39,262 bases of DNA. Source: Companilactobacillus hulinensis. Lineage in GTDB: Bacteria; Bacillota; Bacilli; Lactobacillales; Lactobacillaceae. A program made the translations under genes and the position numbers. This document shows, piece by piece, positions 33,626 to 39,262 of this stretch. The notes below the pieces were generated by a model. It was not told the DNA's origin, did not search any database, and was given only the letters and a program-made list of their open reading frames with translations. The stretch spans positions 1 to 39,262 of the forward strand of contig NZ_RHOO01000025.1 of the NCBI RefSeq assembly GCF_003946555.1, in the 5' to 3' direction. Numbering within the stretch: the first letter of the stretch is position 1; each line of letters opens with the position of its first letter.

Positions 33626-33841
33626 TTAATGTTGTTTCATGAATGCATCAATTTCTGATTTGCTATACCTAATAGTTCCATTTACATCATGAAACGGCAG
33701 ATCACTAAACTTTGAATCAAATGTGTTATTTGCAATGCCGATATATGCAATTGTCTGTTTTTTGTTCATCCACTCATGTGGATAGTATTCTTTAAATAAT
33801 TTTCTGAGCTCTTTAACTTCGATTTCTGTCAAGCTCGCCAC
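33626..33841 (-). CDS. Small HTH protein, excisionase-like
   Basis: 71 aa at most. NKKQTIAYIGIANNTFDSKFSDLPF followed by GTIRYSKSEIDAFMKQH has the plan of winged-helix excisionase/MerR-like proteins that read a helix-turn-helix and end in R-(Y/F)-x-(K/R)-x-(E/D)-(I/V)-D-x-(F/W)-(M/L). Start codon is GTG 33841 or TTG 33832, the latter better spaced from AGGTGG. It could be the excision factor for the integrase at the right end, or a regulator. It is transcribed with the antirepressor. Confidence 0.65.
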   Translation of the reverse strand: MASLTEIEVKELRKLFKEYYPHEWMNKKQTIAYIGIANNTFDSKFSDLPFHDVNGTIRYSKSEIDAFMKQH

Positions 33842-33892
33842 CTTCCTCTGCTAATGTAATTTAGATAATCCATAATATTAGAGGTGATTATA

Positions 33893-33976
33893 ATGATGGA
33901 AAATATTGTTTATACTCTTCAGTTTGATGGCGAAGACTCAAATAAGGAAGCCAAGCCTTGCCGATTTCATCAATGA
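33893..33976 (+). CDS. Tiny plus-strand gene (27 codons) with own terminator
   Basis: AGAGGTGATTATA-ATGATG: a strong RBS followed by 27 codons (MMENIVYTLQFDGEDS ... PCRFHQ) and TGA at 33974-33976. Twenty-two bases later a strong plus-strand terminator begins. RBS, frame and terminator together suggest a real unit of about 150 bp that runs against the early operon. I found no convincing promoter. The peptide is hydrophilic and unknown. It may instead be an antisense RNA that happens to carry a frame. Confidence 0.4.
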   Translation: MMENIVYTLQFDGEDSNKEAKPCRFHQ

Positions 33977-34227
33977 AAGAGATGATTAAATCTCTCTCCC
34001 TTTGTAGAACTAACTGCAAAGGGCTTTTTTAATTCCAAAGTTTTTGCATACAAATATTTGTTTGAATAATATAAGACTTCATTTATCTCAGACATACTCA
34101 ATCCACTATTTGCAAGCAACCCGACAACAGATATAAACATCTCCTTTGATTCAGGATTCATTTGATTGACTACTGATTGCAACAAATCAGAACTCGAATG
34201 TTTTATAAATGTTTTGTTACTATTCAT
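33970..34227 (-). CDS. Hypothetical early protein (85 aa)
   Basis: ATG 34227 with GGAGGTGA upstream, directly after the antirepressor stop. Residues 1-60 are helical (DLLQSVVNQMNPESKEMFISVVGLLANSGLSMSEINEVLYYSNKYL). The last ~20 residues are read through the DNA of a plus-strand terminator, which suggests that this end is less constrained. No family recognised, and its location suggests a partner of the antirepressor. Confidence 0.65.
   Translation of the reverse strand: MNSNKTFIKHSSSDLLQSVVNQMNPESKEMFISVVGLLANSGLSMSEINEVLYYSNKYLYAKTLELKKPFAVSSTKGERFNHLFH
33998..34030 (+). terminator. Strong plus-strand terminator inside the 3' end of a minus-strand gene
   Basis: CCCTTTGTAG (33998-34007) pairs with CTGCAAAGGG (34014-34023) with one wobble and a 6-nt loop, followed by C and T6 (34025-34030). 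There is no U-tract in the other direction, so it works only for plus-strand transcripts. Confidence 0.8.
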
Positions 34228-35028
34228 TTATTTCACCTCCACATGCTCCTTAATGAATTTCAATCCCTCTTCGAAGTACAACCATTGTGGAACTTCCTTA
34301 TCAGAGTGCTGTGACTTACTATTAGCCCAACGGCCAAACTCATTTTGACCAGGTTGATCAGATTTAATTCCAAATTTGTTGGCAATTCTTCCAACCTTGT
34401 TAGCCGAAATATTCAATTTATCTCCAACTTGACCTGCTGAGTATTCTCTCTTACTCATAACTGGAATAGTCATTTCACCAATTAGCTCTTTAGCAGCATC
34501 TGCTAATAATGTTTGTTTAGAAGAATTAGAATCAGTAGCCATTGCAATCCGATACATTAATGCTCCTCTACGAGTTGCTGCATTCTTTTCCATGATTTCT
34601 AAACGTTTGTTTTTAACAATCTCTGGGTTACTAGTTTTAATAGCTGTTCTCATATTGAAATAACTATCAACTAGTTGGTCATACACTTCCCATGCTTTAT
34701 CGTCTTCGAGCAACTTCAACAACTTGCTATACCCACGCTCAGACAGTAGATAAATATTCTTAGTTGCATTAATTTGATTTTGACTAAATCCGCTATTGTT
34801 CAGAACAAGAGCGAAATTTCCAGATTTTAAATCAATGACGTCAATTCCATCTTTAAAACGATTGCGATTTCTATTAATTAATAGATTGATATTTCCAACT
34901 GTTTGTCCATGAATCAAAGCAATATCCTTAACCAACATCGCTTTCTTATTTTTTCCAAATCCGCCTTCAATACCAGTAAATTCAATTGATCCAAGTTTCT
35001 CTTTTCCAATGACTTTTAATTTATCCAT
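34228..35028 (-). CDS. ORF6N-domain antirepressor
   Basis: 266 aa. Residues ~14-110 match the ORF6N (KilA-N-related) domain: FTGIEGGFGKNKKAMLVKDIALIHG ... NRNRFKDGIDVIDL. The C-terminal part (SKREYSAGQVGDKLNISANKVGRIANKFGIKSDQ) is a second HTH as in Ant/KilAC-type antirepressors. It would counter the CI repressor or other regulators during induction. First in line after cro on the lytic transcript. GAAGGAG precedes ATG 35028, and it ends against the next gene with no gap. Confidence 0.85.
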   Translation of the reverse strand: MDKLKVIGKEKLGSIEFTGIEGGFGKNKKAMLVKDIALIHGQTVGNINLLINRNRNRFKDGIDVIDLKSGNFALVLNNSGFSQNQINATKNIYLLSERGYSKLLKLLEDDKAWEVYDQLVDSYFNMRTAIKTSNPEIVKNKRLEIMEKNAATRRGALMYRIAMATDSNSSKQTLLADAAKELIGEMTIPVMSKREYSAGQVGDKLNISANKVGRIANKFGIKSDQPGQNEFGRWANSKSQHSDKEVPQWLYFEEGLKFIKEHVEVK

Positions 35029-35232
35029 TTATTCTCCTTCCTTTGATTTGTTTAATATGTATGTGGAAGTGACCCCAAGATAATCAGCAACCTTTTGTAA
35101 ATTAGTTGCAGAAGGATCACTCACATTCCAACGCCTTATAATTCCATTTGGTAATTCCAAATCATGCTCAATTCTGTATATGCTGATATTTTTTTGCATA
35201 GCAATTACCTTTATAGTAGAAAATATTGACAT
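35029..35232 (-). CDS. cro: Cro-like repressor
   Basis: 67 aa HTH protein: MQKNISIYRIEHDLELPNGIIRRWNVSDPSATNLQKVADYLGV. The recognition-helix region N-G-I-I-R-R-W is close to N-G-T-I-N-K-W of CI across the operator region, which suggests that both read the same operators. AAAGGAG precedes ATG 35232. First gene of the lytic transcript. Confidence 0.85.
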   Translation of the reverse strand: MSIFSTIKVIAMQKNISIYRIEHDLELPNGIIRRWNVSDPSATNLQKVADYLGVTSTYILNKSKEGE

Positions 35233-35246
35233 TCAATTCTCCTTTC

Positions 35247-35266
35247 TAATAGAAAATTATCTATTT
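35247..35266. promoter_or_regulatory. Operator O1
   Basis: TAATAGA-AAATTA-TCTATTT, a near-perfect 20-bp palindrome with 6-bp centre, matching O2 and O3. It lies 15 bp upstream of cro, next to its RBS. Confidence 0.75.
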
Positions 35267-35282
35267 ATCATATCTAATAGTA

Positions 35283-35311
35283 TTGACATATAATAGATTA
35301 TTATCTATTAT
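35283..35311 (+). promoter_or_regulatory. Promoter toward cI (maintenance promoter)
   Basis: TTGACA (35283-35288), 17-bp spacer, TATTAT (35306-35311) on the plus strand. Transcription would begin near 35318 and run into cI. Operator O2 fills the spacer and the -10, so the product of cI or cro should control it directly. Confidence 0.7.
35291..35310. promoter_or_regulatory. Operator O2
   Basis: TAATAGA-TTATTA-TCTATTA, a perfect 20-bp palindrome lying between -35 and -10 of the plus-strand promoter. Confidence 0.8.
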
Positions 35312-35330
35312 ATGGGTATAAGAAATAAAC

Positions 35331-35351
35331 GTATCAACCCGCAATTGATAC
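35331..35351. repeat. Inverted repeat between the two promoters
   Basis: GTATCAA (35331-35337) and TTGATAC (35345-35351) form a perfect 7-bp inverted repeat around a 7-nt centre. It is transcribed by both facing promoters. Neither side has a strong U-tract. It could be a further binding site of different sequence (for example for Cro only) or an RNA hairpin. Confidence 0.5.
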
Positions 35352-35413
35352 ACAAAATATACTATTCCTTATGTGACTAGTTAGTTTGTTGCGCTCTACT
35401 TAAGCACAAACAT

Positions 35414-35442
35414 ACTATAATAGATTTAAATCTATTTGTCAA
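35414..35442 (-). promoter_or_regulatory. Lytic promoter PR toward cro and the early operon
   Basis: On the minus strand TTGACA (35442-35437), 17-bp spacer, TATAGT (35419-35414). Transcription would start near 35406 with a ~175-nt leader before cro. Operator O3 occupies the spacer exactly. It points toward the cI promoter, and the start sites are about 90 bp apart and converge. Confidence 0.75.
35418..35437. promoter_or_regulatory. Operator O3
   Basis: TAATAGA-TTTAAA-TCTATTT, 20-bp palindrome between -35 and -10 of the lytic promoter. A degenerate fourth copy (ATGAGA-N6-TCTATT, 35449-35466) lies next to the cI RBS. Confidence 0.8.
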
Positions 35443-35480
35443 CACGTAATGAGATAGTTTTCTATTGAAGGAAAATTATT

Positions 35481-35813
35481 ATGAATGCAAAAGACAGAAT
35501 CAAAGCACTATCCAATCAAAGACAAATTACGATTGCCGAACTAGAAAGAAAATTAGATTTTTCAAACGGAACAATTAATAAATGGAATAAGCAAAATCCA
35601 TCTTCTGATAAATTAACTCAAGTAGCAAACTATTTTAACGTTTCAACCGACTACTTACTTGGAAGAACAAATGTAAAAAACGTCGCTGACAAAAAACCAG
35701 AGGCTGATTTAGCAGATGACGATGTGATCATGACTTTTGAGGGTCGCCCCATCCCTCCTGAGGATATTGAATTAATGAAACGATTATTAAGAGGTAGTCG
35801 CAATGATAAATGA
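35481..35813 (+). CDS. CI-like repressor, short form (ImmR type)
   Basis: 110 aa. HTH of the XRE type (LSNQRQITIAELERKLDFSNGTINKWNKQNPSSDKLTQVANYFNVSTDYLLG, 10-61) and a ~45-residue tail with GRPIPPEDIELMKRLLRG. It has no LexA/CI-type self-cleaving peptidase domain, so induction must use the next gene, as in ImmR/ImmA systems. GAAGGAAA precedes ATG 35481. The tail motif RPIPPEDI is common in repressors paired with an ImmA peptidase. Confidence 0.85.
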   Translation: MNAKDRIKALSNQRQITIAELERKLDFSNGTINKWNKQNPSSDKLTQVANYFNVSTDYLLGRTNVKNVADKKPEADLADDDVIMTFEGRPIPPEDIELMKRLLRGSRNDK

Positions 35814-36213
35814 CGTTACGACATACTTAATGAACTTAGCATACGACAATAAAACCACTGTGATAATAGAAGATAAGTTTTCAGAATATACTCCTGCAGC
35901 CGTTAATACAAACACCAAAATAATTGTATTGAATAGCAAATGGTATCGTCCAAATCAAATACCATTTCAACTAGCACATGAACTGGGACATATATTAAAC
36001 AACGACGGGGCGAAAGCATGTCTTTATTTCTCACCATCAAAATTCGGTATTGAAGGACATGCAAACAAAACTGCAATACATCTACTAGTTCCATTATTTT
36101 TTGGAGATACTGAATACATGCACGCAAATACTGTTAGATTTATGGACGCGTTTGGTATCCCACCTTATATGGAAAGCGTTGTTACAAGCGAAATCAAAGA
36201 TTATTACAATTAA
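35803..36213 (+). CDS. immA: ImmA/IrrE-type metallopeptidase
   Basis: 136 aa. Zinc motif HELGH (59-63, in FQLAHELGHIL) and third-ligand region EGHAN (84-88), the HExxH...E-x-x-A-(D/N) plan of ImmA. It should cleave the CI repressor upon DNA damage or other signals and so relieve repression. Its start overlaps the cI end by 11 nt, so the two are translated together. Confidence 0.92.
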   Translation: MINDVTTYLMNLAYDNKTTVIIEDKFSEYTPAAVNTNTKIIVLNSKWYRPNQIPFQLAHELGHILNNDGAKACLYFSPSKFGIEGHANKTAIHLLVPLFFGDTEYMHANTVRFMDAFGIPPYMESVVTSEIKDYYN

Positions 36214-36291
36214 TTTTTTGTCCAAAAACCGATGACATTAAAAGCTGCATCTTTACAGGAAAATCTTAACTAATACATAACGGGGGGAAAT

Positions 36292-37284
36292 ATGCAATAT
36301 ATTATAATCATAGTTATAGCACTAGTTATATTGGGGGTTCTTATTCAAGTTTGGCCAGCAATACTTCTTGCAGCACTAGGATACGGATTATATAGATTTA
36401 TTAGATACAGAATGAAGGAAAAATATTTTCAGAGCCCTGAGTTCTTAGATCATAAGGCAAAAATAGATTCAACAATCAATGATTACAACGAAATATCTGA
36501 TTATGTTAAAAGTATTCCTAATGATAATCAATTTATTCCAAATAATAGTGCTACAGCACATTCAGACTTAGCAACTTTTGAAAATACCAGCAGACAACAA
36601 TATAAACGTGACAAAAATCAGAAACATTTAAATAAGGACAACGTATATTCAACTTCTCTTCAAGTTGTAAGGAAGGCTTCTGAACAACCAGTGAAATATC
36701 TTTGTAAGTACTTTGGCATTGATTCAACAGAGGAAAGCCTTAATCAACTTGAAGACATCGGTACAAATATTTCAAGGATGGAAAATACTGTTCATAACCT
36801 TGAACAAAGAAAAGACGAGATTCAAAGCAGCTTTAACCCACCAAAGTTTATTTTAAAATACTACAAAAAAGAACTTCTAGAAAAGACTGGTATGAAAGTT
36901 CCAGAGATAAACGTTGATTATGCAACATATACTTTTGAATATGTCAGTGCGGGCGGTAATAGTTCTCAGAAATCTACAATAACTTTTGATGGTAAGACTG
37001 TTGAAGCAGTATCTGAATATATATCTAATAAAATCAAATACAATAAATCGGCTAAAGCACAGCGATCATTAATGACAAATACTCTTAGAAATGCAATTAA
37101 AGAAAGAGATAATTATACTTGTCAAATGTGTCACGCATCCGTGGCTCAGCAAAGTCTACTATTACTCGAAGTAGATCATATTATTCCAGTATCAAAAGGT
37201 GGTATGACAACTCCGGATAATTTGCAAACTCTATGTTGGAAATGCAATCGTTCAAAATCCGATAAGTTAATCACATCATATTAG
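36292..37284 (+). CDS. Membrane-anchored HNH nuclease-like protein
   Basis: 330 aa. Residues 2-36 are one or two membrane helices (YIIIIVIALVILGVLIQV, then WPAILLAALGYGLYRFI). A charged/coiled segment follows (about 145-180), then YTFEYVSAGGNSSQKSTITFDGKTVEA (~220-245). The C-terminal HNH (277-320) has C277/C280, D295-H296 of DHIIPVSKGG, N310, and C315/C318 in LCWKCNRSKSDK, all catalytic and zinc positions present. GGGGGGAAAT precedes ATG 36292. A nuclease tied to the membrane and expressed with the repressor genes would meet incoming phage DNA. I infer a superinfection or defence role without proof. Confidence 0.85.
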   Translation: MQYIIIIVIALVILGVLIQVWPAILLAALGYGLYRFIRYRMKEKYFQSPEFLDHKAKIDSTINDYNEISDYVKSIPNDNQFIPNNSATAHSDLATFENTSRQQYKRDKNQKHLNKDNVYSTSLQVVRKASEQPVKYLCKYFGIDSTEESLNQLEDIGTNISRMENTVHNLEQRKDEIQSSFNPPKFILKYYKKELLEKTGMKVPEINVDYATYTFEYVSAGGNSSQKSTITFDGKTVEAVSEYISNKIKYNKSAKAQRSLMTNTLRNAIKERDNYTCQMCHASVAQQSLLLLEVDHIIPVSKGGMTTPDNLQTLCWKCNRSKSDKLITSY

Positions 37285-37354
37285 AAACATGTACACACAT
37301 TCAGTAAATTCTTAATTTCAAAAATACAATTTAAGTAATTTAGGAGACTTTACT

Positions 37355-37891
37355 ATGAAAACCAAAAGACTGGCTTTATACGGACTAACTATTCTTTTAG
37401 CTTCCACGCTTGTTGGATGTTCCAGTAGCAGCGACAATTCTTCTAGTAAGAAAACTAGCGATGATACTACAAAAACTAGCAAAAAGACCACTAAGAAAAC
37501 AATTAAAAAGACTGCTACCAATAAAGATCAACTAGATTTAACAAAGTCAGATGTGGAAGAATTCAATCAAAGCTTGATAGATGGACTCAATGAAGATAAA
37601 TCCTATGCTGATTCTGGGGATGATGGATATTCATATGCTAAATATATTGATACCTTAAGTTATGACAGCAACCGAGGACTAAGAATCAGTGTTACACCTG
37701 ATTTTGTAAATCTAAGTGAATCTGACAAGAATACTTTTGCGGGCAAAGCTGTCGGTCTAGCAGAAGCACAATTGATCATCATTGGTAAAAACGAGGATGG
37801 CACTGACAAGATTCATTCAAATGTTTATCAAGCAGATACAAAACTAGGCAGTGCAAAATTTTCAAATAATAGAGAATTTAACTGGAATTAA
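37355..37891 (+). CDS. Lipoprotein, candidate superinfection-exclusion factor
   Basis: 178 aa. Signal peptide with lipobox LVGC, so C22 becomes the lipidated N-terminus on the cell surface. A Ser/Lys/Thr linker follows (residues 23-55, many KKT units), then a folded domain with GYSYAKYIDTLSYDSNRGLRISVTPDFVNLSESDKNTFAGKA. Lipoproteins between the repressor and integrase genes in phages of lactic acid bacteria (for example Ltp of TP-J34) can block DNA entry by related phages. This protein is not clearly homologous, so that remains an inference. TTAGGAG precedes ATG 37355. Confidence 0.8.
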   Translation: MKTKRLALYGLTILLASTLVGCSSSSDNSSSKKTSDDTTKTSKKTTKKTIKKTATNKDQLDLTKSDVEEFNQSLIDGLNEDKSYADSGDDGYSYAKYIDTLSYDSNRGLRISVTPDFVNLSESDKNTFAGKAVGLAEAQLIIIGKNEDGTDKIHSNVYQADTKLGSAKFSNNREFNWN

Positions 37892-38015
37892 TAATGAAAT
37901 TCTAAAAATTTAAATGAGTCTGACATAAGGCTTATTTATTTTTACCAAAATCATGAAAGGAAGTGATGCCTTACTACTCTTAAACACGCCCCCACGGCCC
38001 TTAGGAGAAAATAAA

Positions 38016-39164
38016 ATGACCGAAATTAAAAAATATATTACAGATAATGGTACAACTGCTTATAAATTTAGAGCATATTTAGGTATTGATGAAAGAACTG
38101 GTAAAGAAGTAAAGGTTAGAAGAGCTGGTATCAAGACAAAAAGAGAAGCCAAACTTATGTTATCCAAACTAGAATTAGAATTCAGTAAGCGTGGCTTCAA
38201 TCAATTAAGCACTTCCACATTTGAAGAAGTGTATAAAAAATGGTTTGAAACGTACAAAACTACAGTTAAAGAATCTACATATTCTAAAACTGAAGAACAT
38301 TTCACACTTCATATTTTACCAGAAATCGGTAACATTAGAATTGATAGACTTAAAACCATTCATGTACAGGAAGCCGTCACAAAGTGGTTTAATGAAAAGC
38401 TAACTAGATATAAGCGATTCCTCAATTATGTCTACAGAGTCTTAGATTGGGCTTACAAGATGCAAATAATAGATGACAATGTGGCCAGTCGTGTTATCGT
38501 TCCAGTTAATAAAGAACAAATAAAAACTACTAAGAAGAATTACTACGATTTAGAAGAGTTAACACAATTTTTCAAATGTCTGCATGATATCGATAATCCA
38601 CAAGCTGATATGTATTTCCGCCTATTAGCATTTACAGGTATGCGCAAAGGTGAATCTTTGGCATTAACTTGGAATGATGTAAATTTCGAAACTAGCCAAA
38701 TCAGTATCACGAAAACACAAAGCCAAGGTGAACATGGCAGATTATTAATTACAACGCCAAAAACTGATACCAGTAATAGAACTGTGGATGTTGATGCTAA
38801 GACTATGCAGATGTTAAAGGCATGGCGTATAGAACAACACAAGCAGCTTCTAATGCTTGGCTTCAATTCTATCAAGCCTGATCAACTTGTATTCGCAAGT
38901 ATCAAGAATAAAATGCATAATCCAATCAAACCTAGAAATTGGTTACAACTCGTAATCACTAGGTTTGACCTAAAACAAATCACAGTTCACGGATTTCGTC
39001 GAACTTATGCAACATTGGCTTTTGAGTCCGGTGCAACTATCAAAGAGGTACAAGCACAATTAGGGCATGCAAATTACAAAACGACGGCCAATATTTATGT
39101 CGAAGTTACTAAGAAACAGAGTAGAGAAACGGCTAATAAATTCGCAAAATACGTCAATATTTAG
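38016..39164 (+). CDS. int: Tyrosine site-specific integrase
   Basis: 382 aa from ATG 38016 (AGGAG 8 nt upstream; the frame opens 21 codons earlier but without clear signals). N-terminal arm-binding domain (AP2-like, KFRAYLGIDERTGKEVKVRRAGIKTKREAKL), core-binding SAM-like domain (~68-165) and catalytic domain with R210 (TGMRKGE), K249, H325 and R328 (HGFRRT), H351 (LGHANYKTT) and Y361. All catalytic residues are present. It would join attP and attB through the 15-bp core. The CGGACCAC pairs beside its stop and near attL are good candidates for arm sites. Confidence 0.95.
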   Translation: MTEIKKYITDNGTTAYKFRAYLGIDERTGKEVKVRRAGIKTKREAKLMLSKLELEFSKRGFNQLSTSTFEEVYKKWFETYKTTVKESTYSKTEEHFTLHILPEIGNIRIDRLKTIHVQEAVTKWFNEKLTRYKRFLNYVYRVLDWAYKMQIIDDNVASRVIVPVNKEQIKTTKKNYYDLEELTQFFKCLHDIDNPQADMYFRLLAFTGMRKGESLALTWNDVNFETSQISITKTQSQGEHGRLLITTPKTDTSNRTVDVDAKTMQMLKAWRIEQHKQLLMLGFNSIKPDQLVFASIKNKMHNPIKPRNWLQLVITRFDLKQITVHGFRRTYATLAFESGATIKEVQAQLGHANYKTTANIYVEVTKKQSRETANKFAKYVNI

Positions 39165-39165
39165 T

Positions 39166-39185
39166 CGGACCACCTATCGGACCAC
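39166..39185. repeat. Paired CGGACCAC repeats, right arm of attP
   Basis: CGGACCAC at 39166-39173 and 39178-39185, 12-bp period, beginning 1 bp after the integrase stop codon. Matches the left pair at 116-135, including a following CCAAA. Confidence 0.6.
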
Positions 39186-39247
39186 TCCAAAGCATTTGTG
39201 CTTCAAAATACACTTGTACCAGTAGTTCAGGTAGTATCGTAAATAGT

Positions 39248-39262
39248 CCCTACTTGCCCAAT
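39248..39262. other. attR core (right copy of 15-bp direct repeat)
   Basis: CCCTACTTGCCCAAT, identical to positions 1-15. The two copies mark the ends of the integrated phage. Confidence 0.85.

Noticed and set aside
37953-38015. Possible 21-residue N-terminal extension of integrase
   Set aside because: Contains LLLLNTPPRPLG and no family resemblance. The AGGAG at proper distance supports the ATG at 38016.

Overview
The window is a complete, apparently intact temperate phage of about 39.2 kb in its integrated (prophage) arrangement. The same 15-bp sequence, CCCTACTTGCCCAAT, opens the window (1-15) and closes it (39248-39262), so the window appears to be cut exactly from attL to attR. The low GC content, strong AGGAGG-type ribosome binding sites, an endolysin with SLAP-like C-terminal repeats, and ArpU, ERF, DUF1351 and ORF6N genes point to a host in the Lactobacillaceae. 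The genus cannot be told from this sequence alone. The tail genes belong to the PBSX/XkdK-XkdX type with a sheath, so the particle should be a contractile-tailed myovirus.

Layout, left to right. 1-317: attL, repeats that may bind integrase or excisionase, and two convergent terminators. 318-1686: lysis cassette (amidase endolysin, holin). 1724-14789: baseplate, tail and tail-completion genes, all on the minus strand and including a programmed -1 frameshift tail chaperone. 14786-24025: head genes (connectors, Ig-like protein, capsid, scaffold, MuF minor head protein with a metalloprotease tail, portal, terminase). 24062-25116: a membrane-protein cargo gene and a long non-coding stretch with a tRNA-like element. 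25117-32874: ArpU late regulator, methyltransferase, small genes, and replication/recombination genes (SSB, DnaC-like loader, initiator with iterons, HNH, ERF, DUF1351). 32912-34227: accessory island with genes on both strands. 34228-36213: genetic switch (ORF6N antirepressor, Cro, operators, CI, ImmA). 36292-37891: prophage-expressed cargo (membrane-tethered HNH protein, lipoprotein). 38016-39164: tyrosine integrase, then attR.

How it works together. In the lysogen the plus-strand genes CI, ImmA, the HNH protein, the lipoprotein and integrase should be expressed. Three 20-bp palindromic operators (TAATAGA-N6-TCTATTA and variants) lie between cro and cI. Two of them sit inside the spacers of two sigma-70-type promoters that point at each other. 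On induction ImmA should remove CI. The minus-strand promoter then drives cro, the antirepressor, the replication genes and finally arpU, and ArpU should switch on the terminase-to-lysis operon.

The points most worth a second look are the MuF/metalloprotease fusion with an overlapping 52-codon candidate immunity gene, the 122-nt tRNA-like element upstream of the terminase operon, the face-to-face promoters of the switch, the membrane-anchored HNH protein next to the immunity genes, the iterons inside the initiator gene, and a very small plus-strand unit (27 codons plus a strong terminator) lying against the early operon.
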